29,704 nt of DNA. Source: Plantago elongata (lineage: Eukaryota; Streptophyta; Magnoliopsida; Lamiales; Plantaginaceae). The notes under the pieces were generated by a model. It was not told the DNA's origin. It was given only the letters and a program-made list of their open reading frames with translations, and ran no database searches. Below are positions 10,756 through 21,490 of this stretch, in pieces. A program made the position numbers and the translations under genes. Location: positions 1 to 29,704 of the forward strand of contig JAYMSP010001679.1 in the NCBI GenBank assembly GCA_036897095.1. The letters are read 5' to 3'. Positions within the stretch are counted from its first letter, which is position 1. The number at the start of each line of letters is the position of its first letter.

Positions 10756-10840
10756 AAAGTATTGGGGCCGTAATTATTCCCTGGAAGAGCAAAACTGTAT
10801 TATTTTCAGCAGAATATTATCCCATCAACTCAATCTCAAT
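10756..10840 (-). repeat. Right arm of 85-bp inverted repeat
   Basis: The reverse complement of this segment starts ATTGAGATTGAGTTGATGGG and ends CCCCAATACTTT, matching 6291-6375 with about three differences. It ends 33 bp upstream of the first ATG of the minus-strand FAR1-like pseudogene. Confidence 0.9.
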
Positions 10841-11856
10841 AACCCACAAGAGAATCCTGAGCCGAGATAAAAAGATGAGCACATAAAAGCTTAGAATTAT
10901 GGACCGACATAAACAAGGTTCTTCAAGATGATAGAGAAACAAAATATTGCAATTCAAGATTACTTACAAAGATTAATTCAGAAATTGTGATCTGTGATTG
11001 ACATGAATAACTCAAGTCTGCCTAGAGTCATGCTTGGATCTCAACACGAAAAAATGTTTCCCTCTCTAGAAGATGATGCAATCATGAGAACACTTGATTG
11101 CACTCTTGCAAACTATGAGCATTTACTACTTGAATACAAATTAAGCAACCTAGATGCTCTCAATAATACCACAATAACAATTAGACAACAACTAGATTGT
11201 AATCCTGAAGGCTGGAACAAGGAAGTGAGATTCTGCTAGCCTAAAAAATCTTTTACAATTTTGGCTCACCATGAATACACAGATTATAATCCGCATCTAC
11301 AGCTCGCTCTTACAAAACCATGTCCTGGCATGCATCGATATATATTCCCCCACAGCAATCACAGATGATGCAAATCAAAGTGAAATCAACATACTCTTAC
11401 AGGGCAAGGCTACAACACGGTTAAACAGACAAATATATATTGCATCGCAGAGATTATGTTGTGTTGTTTACAACATATAGAAAAAGGTGAAGCAGACCAA
11501 CCAAGAGGGGTTGCCAAAGTGCTTACCTGAATAACTTGCTCATGCCAATATAACACAAAACAAAGTATTCAGGACTCAGGAGAATAACAAATCATACATG
11601 TTCCTACTCCATACAAGGTCCTATAACTGAAGAAAATCAATGAACAAAATTTTCCAGCGAAATTTCAAATCAGAGTCAACGAATAGATCAAACAGAGGTA
11701 AAGCATTCGATAAGACAAGCAATATCAATGAAAAATCAAAATGAAATGAGTAAAATCGTACACACAAGCAGAATCAAAAACTCAAAAATCACCATTGCTT
11801 TGGTTTGAAGCAGAGAAGAATGTCAACAACTGAAAGAAATCGAAGGGAAACGAACC
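10841..11856. other. Non-coding stretch right of the inverted-repeat locus
   Basis: Open frames at 10994-11239 and 11271-11480 resemble no family I know and lack splice-extended continuations. If the leader at 11857-12136 belongs to the FAR1-like pseudogene, this stretch would be its first intron. Confidence 0.4.
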
Positions 11857-12136
11857 TCGATAAAAATTGGAGAATCTAGAACTTCCAATTTCTGCGTTTG
11901 CCCCTCCTAGTAAGATCAGCAGAGTATAAGACCAGACTGGAATGAATTTGAGGGCGGAGAAGAAGACGACGGAGAAGGGAGGCGCAGGGAGAAGAAGAAA
12001 ACAGAGCAGACGAAGAACAAGAAGAAGAAAGCGAACAGAGCAGACGGGAGAAGAAAGAAAGAAGCAGACGGATTGAGAAGGCGGAGAGAGAAAGAAAGAA
12101 AGAGGTGGAGGAGGAAGAGAAGAGACGTGTTTTCAC
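11857..12136 (-). other. Possible orphan 5' leader exon (polypyrimidine on minus strand)
   Basis: The plus strand from about 11940 to 12125 is almost pure purine (GAAGAAG and GAAAGAAAGAAAG runs), so the minus strand is CT-rich like many plant 5' untranslated regions. Its lower edge reads TTTTTATCGAG then GTTCGTTTCC, a plausible splice donor. It could be the first non-coding exon of the minus-strand FAR1-like gene. An ATG at complement(12134-12136) opens 86 Ser/Leu/Arg-rich codons, but that composition follows from the CT-rich tract, so I do not call it a gene. Confidence 0.35.
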
Positions 12137-12538
12137 TTATTTTTGCCTAAATTATCAATTGTATTTCTTTCTTGTGGCCATGATTGAATTGTACTGAAAT
12201 GGATGGTCGAGATTAAAAGTACAACCATATTAGTTCTAATATGCCTTATCTGATGCTAGAATTACCCTAAGGATTCCTAGTATTATCTAACAAACTAGAA
12301 GATGTTTGCAAATCTACGAGATTTAAACATGTGGACACCGAATAGAGGATCCTTGCTTGAATAAGGTGTAAAATTTCTTTTACAATTATCGTATCGTTTG
12401 ATGTGCTGAACTATGTTATTCATTTGTTGTCAAACAGTTCAGTATGGAGATTTTTTTTTTACTTGAACTGCGTTAACCTAGTTTCAAATCTTCATACTCC
12501 AACATGTAGCACAGCCAAAAAAGATGTATGACACTCTG
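12137..12538. other. Intergenic: 3' flank of ALF4
   Basis: Sequence downstream of the ALF4 stop codon, containing its 3' untranslated region on the minus strand. No other feature was seen. Confidence 0.5.
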
Positions 12539-15500
12539 CTATAAGCACTTTAGCTTCTCCTCGACGAGCTCAATGCAACGGTACAGTACCATCTCCACAG
12601 GATTAAAAGCACACACGATATCACACTCTGGTCCATTCTTATCATGCTCTTGGTTTTCTGCAACAGCTTGGGAAACCAAGCTACGCAATGGGAGAAGCCA
12701 TTCTTTGTAAGCCTTTTGCAGTGTCTCCTTTGATAGTACCCCAGTTTTGTTAGAGTCCCCTGATGCACACCATAAATTAAAATAACCGGAAAAGAAAAAT
12801 GGAAAAAAGTTATGCAACCAAAAGAATGTAAACTGGAAAAGAAAAGGGAAAAAAAGCTATGCAACCAAAAGAATGAAAAGGTTATTTTATGTGTATTCAC
12901 CTGTTGCCTCAGTTATCAATATAAACCTGTACAGATTAAGAGCAGCTAACACCTGAAATATGTTCAAGTAGAAATTTAGCAGGAAGGACTTATGCAGTAC
13001 GGCAGTATAAACAACTAGCTTCACCAGCTAAACACTTGACTCCTTTAAACCAACAATTTTTCTCAAACCATGGGAGTGAAGTGATGAACTCACAGCCCAA
13101 TATGCCATCTGTAATAGATTTGTAGTCCAGTGATTCTCATTTCTAAAGATCATTAGAAGAATCTCCAAACCGAAAATACAATATTAATTCTAAACGTCTT
13201 GGCAATTTATGAAACCCAATAGCTCCGGGTAATGTTTAGCACTAACTTATATGCTAGATAAGTTTATTTGACATCAAAATTATTTATAAAATGAACATAA
13301 AGGTATAGAAGAATAAGTTAGTTGATTTGTTTTTATACTCCTTTCCTCCCAATAACAAAGTTGTAGGTCGACTTTTTTACGAATTTTAACCACAAATTAC
13401 TCCTAATCACACCACAAAAAAATATAACATAATTATGTTATGAATGTACATCAATTGTAGTTCTCTAATATAATTTTATTAATCATTATATGTTTTTGGG
13501 TGTAATGGAGGAATAATCTGTAGTGAAAATTTGGAAAAAGAAATCAACCTTGGAAGTTTTTTTGGGAGCGACAAAGTACTATAGTATTTTGCATATTTAC
13601 TTGATTTCCACAAAAATAAGCTTAGCTTATTACCTCTAATTTCAGCAACCCGCTAATTATTGCTAAACATGTCTCAGTACTCAGCTTGTATGCAACAACT
13701 TACAGCAGGGTCTCAATACCCACACGCATGCAACAACAGATCTACATCCTTATAATAAAATACTTCTACACAATTAACAACGTCATACATACTAGATATT
13801 ATCTGGGTGCCCCAAGGCCCCCAGCAAGATTTGCTAATCACAAATAACCCCTAAACTAAATTTTACTAACACTAACATCGAGATCCAAAAGCAAACAAAT
13901 CCAAATGGAAAAGTGCAAAAAGTTCTTTCATTCCTGACCTAGACATAATTGATCAACAATGAGGCGGTTATGCATACGGCAGCCATATTGCAGTGAGATA
14001 ATATGTTATGCACCCTACATATCATTACAGTATACTCTTTCTGTTCTTTTAGAAGTTTAACCATTTTATTTTGTACAAATTTTAGGGAAAATGGAATAAA
14101 AGAGTAAGTAGGTGCTAAACAGTAAGAGAGGGATTAGATAAAGTATGAAAGAGTGATTAAAAAAGTAATAAGTGGAGATCATGAGCTTCCAAAAACTGAA
14201 ACATTGAACTTTAAGAAAATGCCTGAAATAGCAAATAGTAAAGCTTTAAAAAGAACGGAATGACTAATATATAGTAGGATATTGAGGTTTAAATAAACAC
14301 TTACTCTTTGGAGAGAAAAATGTATGAGTTGGTCATATCAGTAGTTTAACATGGGAAGCAACAAAGAGGTCAAATAGATATACACGCATACAGCAACAAG
14401 AGAAAGGTGGGTTTTACCGCCTCGTTGTACTCTGGAAGAGAAGGTGGTCCACCCTTGGGGGGCCTCAGAACCACCTCAACGAACTCAAGCACGGATGGAG
14501 TCCAAAATGGTGTACATATATGGTCTTCGTTGTCAAAGACAGAATTTGATGAAGGGTTTCTTTCAGTCCTTCCATTAAGCATTTCCTCTTTGACAAGATC
14601 CAGAAGTATGCCTATCTGTGCCACAAATTATACACATTCCCAACATAAAATCTTCAATTTTTATTAGGTATAAGAAACTTTTGTGTAGCCCAGTAAGGAT
14701 CAAAGTGCTTACCATGGAAGACGATTCACTACTTGTTATAAAAGCCTCTAAGATATCAAACCTTGAAGAAGATGGAATGTCGCCAAGCACCTAATTTAGG
14801 GTAACAGATGGATTGAAAACAAGTGTAAGGTAAATTTGGAGCAATGAAAAGTTATTGTAGTTTATATGTAAAGTTCTGAAGGAATGCTCAACCTTCAAAA
14901 AAATTGGTTACCTTTTTAAATGCGATAAATGCATCCTTCCTTAAAGCGGCATCTGGAGCATACATGATGACTATTGCAATAGCCTACCGATAAAACGCAA
15001 GATACTGATATGATAACAGGCTAACATGGTAGCGTAAAATATGTCGAAAGAACTTAAACGAAATGAGTGACTACCTGCAAATTACTATAAAGGGCTGGCA
15101 TCTTCATTGAGTAGTCCAAGTTGTCACTTTCAGAAGGTGATACAACACCATCCATAACGCACAGCAGGAATCTGACAGCATACTTCCTCAATTCCCATGA
15201 TAGACTGGCACTCATAAAAATATGCTTCAGCATTGTTATGGCTTCACATCTTATAGTCCAATTACCTCGAAGTTCCATCATAACAGCTGATAAATCAGCA
15301 TCTGCCGCAACAGCGACCTCACCAGTCTTGTAACCCCAAATTACTGGATATATATTGCAGAGAATGACAGAATAACAACCGATTATGTCATACATAAGCA
15401 GCTAATAACATGAAATAACAGCAGGTAACAAGTTCCAAACCTGCAAGAGCTGCTCCTAACTTGACTTGAAAAAAACAATCCATAGAATTATCCGAACCAT

Positions 15501-18500
15501 CTGTATAGAAAGCATGTGTGAAAGGCTTACAAGCAGTATAAAAGAACAACTAGAGGGGGAACGAGAGGGAAAACATGTGTGTGCGTGTTTGTGTGATGAC
15601 TTACCAACAACTAATTTAGAGATCACATCAACCGCACTTCCAGTTATCAGACCTATATATGAAAGTTCACAGTGCCTAAGGAAGTTGGATAACTCTAGTA
15701 CCAGTGGGAGGCATCCACATGTGGCATTCCCCATACTATCTGAAACAAGAGCCTGCAATACAAGGATGAATAACTTACGCAAAACTGATGATATCAGCTT
15801 CACTCAGGCACAACAGAAAAAAGCTTAAACTAGAGTTCATTTTAACAACAATTGTCGACCATGATTTGCAAGATATATAGGCCTAATAGAGCGCGTAGTT
15901 TATGTTTGTGTTTGCTTTCCTGCCATTGAAGGTAAACCACGTTAGTTAGGATTCGAATGGAGAAAAAGTATAAACCCATACAACAGTTAGGAGATGTCAC
16001 ACACCAACTTTAGACAGACTTCCCATATAGATCTGCCAACATCAATAGCTTTATGGAACAATTTCATACAATCTACATCCTCATGGCCTGACTCAAAACC
16101 CGTAGTCTTTAAAACATTAAGGATAACTGGAATTGCAGTTTTTATTTGCTCATAGTGTCTCCTCTGGATCAGCATAAGAACTGAAACAACAAAAAACATG
16201 AGTTAGTGCTGAAAAAAAGACATGAAAGGAGTCATCACCTCTATATTTCAGATTGACAGGGTAGTCCAGGAATAAAGTCATTCCTTGAATTCAATGAACT
16301 TATCAGAGAGTACTCAAGGTCGGTCAATCTTATCTGTAAAGAGTTTGATTTTCCTTTAGTTTTTAGAGTTGTATAAATAGGCTTCAATTCATTCAAAACA
16401 CATAATTTGAATCAACAAAACAGTGAAATCAACATTATGATTTCTTTTAATGTCTTCTGCAACTTCGCTGATAGAAAACTAAATACATGGCCACATCTCC
16501 TTAAGTCCTAAGCTAAGAGGCACAAACACAGTACTTTGAAAACTCACAAAAACTAATACTGTATATGATACATCAAGCATGCATTTAATCAAGGGCACGT
16601 GTGGGCTTGGTGTGCTCAAGCGCACCCTGAAAGTCCAGTAAAAACTGAAAACCATATAACATGTGATCATGTATGTATAGCAAAGTTGTTATTCTCAGGC
16701 AACTGAGTGGTAGAGTTTCTCTAATTTATTTCATAGTTCAGGTTTTTACATGTCTTCCTCATGTTACGTGTTGCATTTTTCTTCTCCTAATCTAGTTTTT
16801 CTTACTTGCTCCTCTATTTCTTCTATCATTTCTTACAGTTTTCTTCTCCTAATCTTGTTTCTCTTACCTTTTCCTCTAATTCTTATATTTTCATGTATTT
16901 TACATATGCGACCCGTATATTGTTTATTGTGTATTTATTTTTCATTACATTATTTCATTCTTTTTGGTATTATATTATACATACTATTTCCACTAGATTT
17001 AATAATTGTCAGTTAATTTTAGTTTACCGTTAAGTTAGCCCACCCAAAAGTAAACTCCAGGATCCACTCTGGCATCTAATTAATTTATCTTTTAAAAGTA
17101 ACCCCGGCCAAATTGACAAACGACTTGTTGAATACCACGAACTATTATTAGTACATAGTCAGCTATACGGATGATGTGATGTGAGAATAAGTCTAGCTTC
17201 ACTTCTTTGGCTTCTAGTAAGAACACCCTAAGTTGTAATATGGCTTTCAAAGTTTTGGTTGTGGAGCGCAAATGGAGCCATGAAAGAACTTTTTCTTGAA
17301 AATGCATTTATTTTGCTAGTTGGATGCATTGTAGATTCGACAGTTATGTACTATCGGGATAAAGATCACCCATAAAGCATAAAACTGCGTCTAACTGATC
17401 TATCATAGAGAAGAATTCATCTTGAGCATAAAACTCCAGAGAACATGATATATAAAGATGTTGAAAAAGCATGTTTGGCTAGACTCAGATCACATATTGA
17501 CTATTATGTTTCAGTCACACCAGCGATTTTCATATCTCCTCTAACATTTGAAAAACTGCACATGAAATTTTGGGATGAATAAGACATAACGATAAATCCT
17601 TCCAAGTCAAAACTATATGTGCTTATGAAATAGAGTCATTTACCTTCTTTTAGCCCAGTAAGAAGAGGTATGAAGTAGCTGGGAACAGCGGACTGCTCAC
17701 CTGGAGAGCCTAATGCCTGGAAAAATCATAAATCCATTCAACACGTTAATTGATTTGTGTAGGCAAAAAGGTCCAGTGTAGAAGGCCATTAATGCATTTC
17801 TCCCACTTCTTGGTCTACAACAAGTGATAAGGGTGTCTGAGTGTCTCATAAGTTTAGATCTTGCAAGTGGGCACATCAATAAAGACAATCAAATAAGCTC
17901 TGGGCTGAGTCTTAGCTTAAAGCAGCATAATTGTGCTTGTTCCATAACCTTAGATTACATGATTATTTCAAGTCATGTTTTCATCCATCACCTCCATCAA
18001 AATATTAATAAACCTGCTACACTCTATTCATTGCTACTTTTTAGTCAAAAAAAAAAAACTATTTCTAAAAGGAAAGAAGTTGAGTTTAGATTAGATAACT
18101 GAATTATGTTGCATTGCAACCCTCATTTCAGAAATCCAGCTTCAAGGAGTAACTTCACTATTTGTAAATCAAGATAAAGTCACTTCACACATGACTAAAT
18201 AAACAAAACCTTAAGTGATAACGGCATAACGCAGAAGGCAGATTCTTAGGGAGTGTTTACAACTCCTCAAATTCATTTGTGGTACACGCTAGCGACTATA
18301 TATTGACCCTCTTCTTAAGTTCAGTTTTACATGAACACAAGCATGTGCATAACATATTAAGAAGTAGAAAATTAGAGAACATTTACCAGAAGGTAAGTAT
18401 CTATAGTCGACACGTTACTTAAAAGGGGAAAAAAGAATAGATGCTTACTGCAGCAACACTTTCTCAAATCACAAGATTATTGCATATACACTTGATTTGG

Positions 18501-19160
18501 ACAAGGAGGCAGATATACAACATTTGCACAATCAACTCAACCCCCATAAGAATTAAGACAAATGATAGGGCAAATTATATATACCTCACAGAGTATTGCA
18601 AGCATATCACGCGGAGTACACCTCTGAAGAAAAAATTGAATAGTATGTTCGACGAGCACCAAAGTCCTTGCAGACACATGAGAAAACATAGCAACAGCCT
18701 TTGGTACCTCAAAAGACAGTGCATCAACAACCTCCTGGAATATTACTTCCTCCATTAACACAAGTCGAGTCGAGCCAAGCCGAGCTATACAAATTACTTC
18801 AAATACAACTAGTTCCTAGATACAAATACGATATACTACCTGTGTAACTGAAGGTGAGTCCAAGTATTGTTGAAGCTGAGTAAGAATTTGAACAGAGATG
18901 GTTTCAGAATCATCATTCTCAGATTCTGATAGAGAAGCAGATGTCGAATTGAGTAGGTTTACGAGCTGTGCTATCGAGTGATCCGAATTTCGGTAATCAC
19001 CTTCTTTAATAAACTACATGAATCAATTGGTCGAATTTCACATCATACATATAAACAGGGATGCAATAACTGTAAGAAATGGAGAAACAAAATGATGAAC
19101 CTTCGAGCAAGAGACTAATGATTGATGGATAGTAGTTTGAATCACAGTAGAATCCGACAT
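12539..19160 (-). CDS. ALF4: ABERRANT LATERAL ROOT FORMATION 4 (glomulin-like RBX1/SCF regulator)
   Basis: Fourteen exons on minus join in phase: 19160-19101, 19013-18840, 18734-18585, 17716-17644, 16180-16005, 15919-15860, 15752-15605, 15464-15441, 15343-15075, 14983-14912, 14790-14713, 14615-14418, 12952-12901 and 12759-12539. They give 584 residues, close to Arabidopsis ALF4 at slightly over 600. Family landmarks include SLVSCSK near the start, LSFEVPKAVAMFS, CTPRDMLAILCEALGSP, LIQRRHYEQIKTAIPVIL, LRALLGLYILQIM, CELSYIGLITG and LRPPKGGPPSLPEYNEAV. ALF4 is an all-helical relative of glomulin that binds RBX1 and restrains SCF ubiquitin ligases; in Arabidopsis it is needed for lateral root initiation. 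The first ATG is at 19158-19160; frame remains open upstream but has no ATG. Exon 8 has only 24 nt. Large introns carry MITE-like repeats. No break was seen. Confidence 0.92.
13335..13582. mobile_element. Degenerate Stowaway-like MITE in ALF4 intron 12
   Basis: The left end reads TATACTCCTTTCCTCCCAAT and the right end TTTTTGGGAGCGACAAAGTA. Their inverted similarity recalls the TACTCCCTCCGTCCC termini of plant Stowaway (Tc1/mariner) MITEs. The termini have drifted and the interior is AT-rich without coding capacity. Confidence 0.5.
14031..14272. mobile_element. Second Stowaway-like MITE in ALF4 intron 12
   Basis: The left end TATACTCTTTCTGTTCTTTT and right end AAAAAGAACGGAATGACTAA are inverted repeats of about 28 bp with mismatches, of the CTCCCTCCGTTC type. 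The interior is short and non-coding. Confidence 0.6.
16770..16894. repeat. Diverged 62-bp tandem duplication in ALF4 intron 4
   Basis: The pyrimidine-rich block CTTCTCCTAATCTAGTTTTT at 16781 recurs as CTTCTCCTAATCTTGTTTCT at 16843, 62 bp later, and similarity continues through the following CCTCTATTTCTT / CCTCTAATTCTT. Confidence 0.75.
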
Positions 19161-20176
19161 TTTTCTAGGCGAAGAGGGTTCTTCTTCTTCGTTTCTTTGG
19201 TGGTTTTGTATCGATTTGGGTTTAACAGTCAACAGACTCAGCAGTCAGCACAATGGGAAGGCGAGAAGAGAAGAGAAGAGAATGAGTAAGGATATTAAAA
19301 GGGGAAGATTTTATATGTTTGGTATTGAGGGAAAAGGAAAATGTCAATGCCAAAATTCAATGAAACTCATGTTTGGTTGTTTATTGGAGATGAAAATGGA
19401 AAACGGAAACCGGTCTGATCAGAAGTCCATGGTGAAAATTGGATTATCATTTTCATGCCTTATTTGTACTGTAAATTCCAGAAAACAAATACATGCTACC
19501 TCCAGGTATTTGTAATTTGGGTATTCTGACATGAACAGTAGGAGACCAATATCTCCTTCAAAATGGTAATTGAAAGCCCTTTCCTACCCTCTTATGTTTG
19601 TTTTACTACACTTTTAACCACGTATATATTGGATTTCTGATGCAGCAAAAAAGGCATAGTTGATTTTCACCCAAATTGGATTGGAAGAAACGATTAGGTC
19701 TACTGAAGGGGCGCGAGGAGGTGTTTCTCTGTTGTTCGGCAAACCGTGAGTGCATCTTTATCCATTGAATTATTGTAATTTTCATGAATCTTTTTGGTTG
19801 TTTTTTAGTTGAATCTGGTGTTTGTGAAAACCTAGAAGAAAGAGTGAGTGAAATTGATAAAGATAATTGTTGAATCCATTGAATTGTTGTGATTTTCATG
19901 AATCGTTTTGGCTATTCTTGAGTAGAATATGGTGTTTGTGAAAACCTACAAGAAAGAGTGAGTGAAATTGAAACTGATAATTGTTAAACCCAATGAATTA
20001 TATTGTATTAGATTGGATCTCACTATATGAGGTATGTTGTTGTCATTGTAGCCCTTTGTTGTGCTACTATTTCTGTAATCTGCGTATAATATGTGAAAAA
20101 GAATAAATGTGTGGTGCTTTTGGGGATTTCTTGATTTTGGAATGATCAATGTTCTTTAATTGAGGTAATAGATATC
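19161..20176. other. ALF4 upstream region and 5' flank of the PIF/Harbinger relic
   Basis: The first part should hold the ALF4 promoter and leader (minus direction). From 19761 a tandem repeat fills the space up to the transposase relic. The transposon's left terminus could not be placed. Open frames at 19216-19515 and 19606-19899 have no family resemblance. Confidence 0.45.
19761..19990. repeat. Tandem duplication, unit about 114 bp
   Basis: The unit at 19761-19874 and the one at 19875-19990 share GTGTTTGTGAAAACCTA, AAGAAAGAGTGAGTGAAATT and TTTTCATGAATC. A third unit begins with CAATGAATTATATTG. The repeat lies directly upstream of the PIF/Harbinger transposase relic and may be part of that element. 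Confidence 0.85.
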
Positions 20177-21158
20177 ATGGACCCGATTGCTGCATACCGT
20201 AGGAGAGTATGTAGAGTTGTAGTGCTGACATGGTATTACTTGACTCGCATCCGCCCTCGTATTGGTCGTAACCGTAGATTCCCAATACGCTATACACTTA
20301 AGGAGAAGGTTGGTAGGCAGTCTCAATACTTGGCTATGTTGTGTCTGCAGAATGACACAAACTGCAAGAATGTGTTGAGAATGGAGAGAAAACCATTTGC
20401 AGATTTGTGTGCATTGTTAAATTCGAGCGGTGAATTGGTTCGGAGCAAGCATGTGACAGTGATGGAAAAGATTGCTAGTTTCCGGAGCAAGCATGAGATT
20501 CGTCTACGTGCTTAGTGGATGGGAAGGATCCACAGCAGATGGGAAAGTGTTACGTGATGCAATCACTGGGGATGAAGGAGGTCTCCAAGTCCCAGAAGGT
20601 GTTTATGATTTAATCTTATTCAAATGCAGTAACATATAGTTGGTAATAATTGATGTTTTGTTTTAGTGTGTTGATTAAATTTAATGTTTGTGGTACAGGA
20701 AACTATTATTTGGTTGACTCTGGTTACGGACATGCCCCGGATTCATGGCTCCATATCGTCAAACTCGTTATCATCTACAAGAATGGGAACGTGATGATCG
20801 TAGGCCAAGAACAAAAGAGGAATATTTCAATTTGAAACATGCTTCAGCACGTTATGTGATTGAAAGGACATGGGGGTTGCTAAAGAAATGTTTTGGGATC
20901 TTGGGTTCTCCAGCGTTCTACTCCATTGAGACTGAAAATAACATTATTCTTGCTTGTTGTTTGATCCACAACTTCCTACGCAATCATTCACTAGATGACT
21001 TCTTGGATGAGGAAGATTCATCGGATGAAGATGATGATGAGCCCAGAAGTCGAAGAGCTCGTACAAAAAAGCCTCCGGCTCCCAGGTTTATAGATGAGCT
21101 GGTGTTCGAGGAACCAACTTGGGTAGCGCTACGGGAAGTAATGGCCGGTTATGTTTAA
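20177..21158 (+). pseudogene. PIF/Harbinger (HARBI1-like) transposase relic
   Basis: The start, ATG 20177, opens MDPIAAYRRRVCRVVV and an N-terminal region of the family. Near 20495 the sequence jumps straight to YVLSGWEGSTADGKVLRDAI in another frame, so the middle, including the first catalytic Asp (the D of the DGT motif), is missing. An intron 20599-20698 joins in phase to GNYYLVDSGYGHAP, which carries the second Asp. A one-base loss near 20738 then shifts the frame into MAPYRQTRYHLQEW. The third acidic residue survives in ARYVIERTWGLLKKCF. The tail is acidic then basic (DEEDSSDEDDDEPRSRRART). With one catalytic residue gone and two frame breaks it cannot encode an active transposase. Confidence 0.9.
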
Positions 21159-21490
21159 TCGTTGGAAAGAGTACCTGCGTAGCCGTGGGGTGGATTGAGT
21201 TGTTGAAATGTTGGGAATTGTTTATGTGTGATTTGGATTGAATGAAGTAGTCTATATGTCTACAGTTAGTATTGTGCTGTTTGTTTTTTTATTTAACCCT
21301 ACATGTTGAATTGTTCTTTGTGAAGTGTGATGTAGTTAGCTTTAATCTGCATCTTCAGTGATCTTCATGTTTGAATATAATGTGGTGATTATTATTATAT
21401 ATGATTGTTCTTTGTTCTTGAATTCTTTGATTCATCTTTTTGTTTATAATACATTTGTGTCAGTTGTATTTTCTCTTTAATTGTAGAAGA

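Larger units (their letters stand above)
6291..10840. mobile_element. MuDR-like locus bounded by 85-bp inverted repeats
   Basis: The arms 6291-6375 and 10756-10840 are inverted copies that differ at about three positions: one substitution and two single-base indels. Between them lie two decayed genes transcribed toward each other: a ULP1-like peptidase fragment on plus (6381-7205) and a FAR1/MULE-like pseudogene on minus (10723-8823). Each coding start lies just inside an arm (ATG 6381; ATG complement 10721-10723). This matches MuDR, where terminal inverted repeats carry promoters for two convergent genes, and MULEs with ULP1-like second genes are known in plants. No 9-11 bp target duplication is visible outside the arms, so an inverted duplication of a host promoter is the main alternative. 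Confidence 0.55.

Noticed and set aside
11876..12136. 86-residue minus frame rich in Ser, Leu and Arg that looks like an organelle targeting peptide
   Set aside because: The composition follows from a polypyrimidine tract, and no mature protein follows in any splice-compatible frame.
19161..19232. Upstream in-frame extension of ALF4
   Set aside because: The frame is open but its apparent start at 19232 is TTG; the first ATG is at 19160 and fits the family start.
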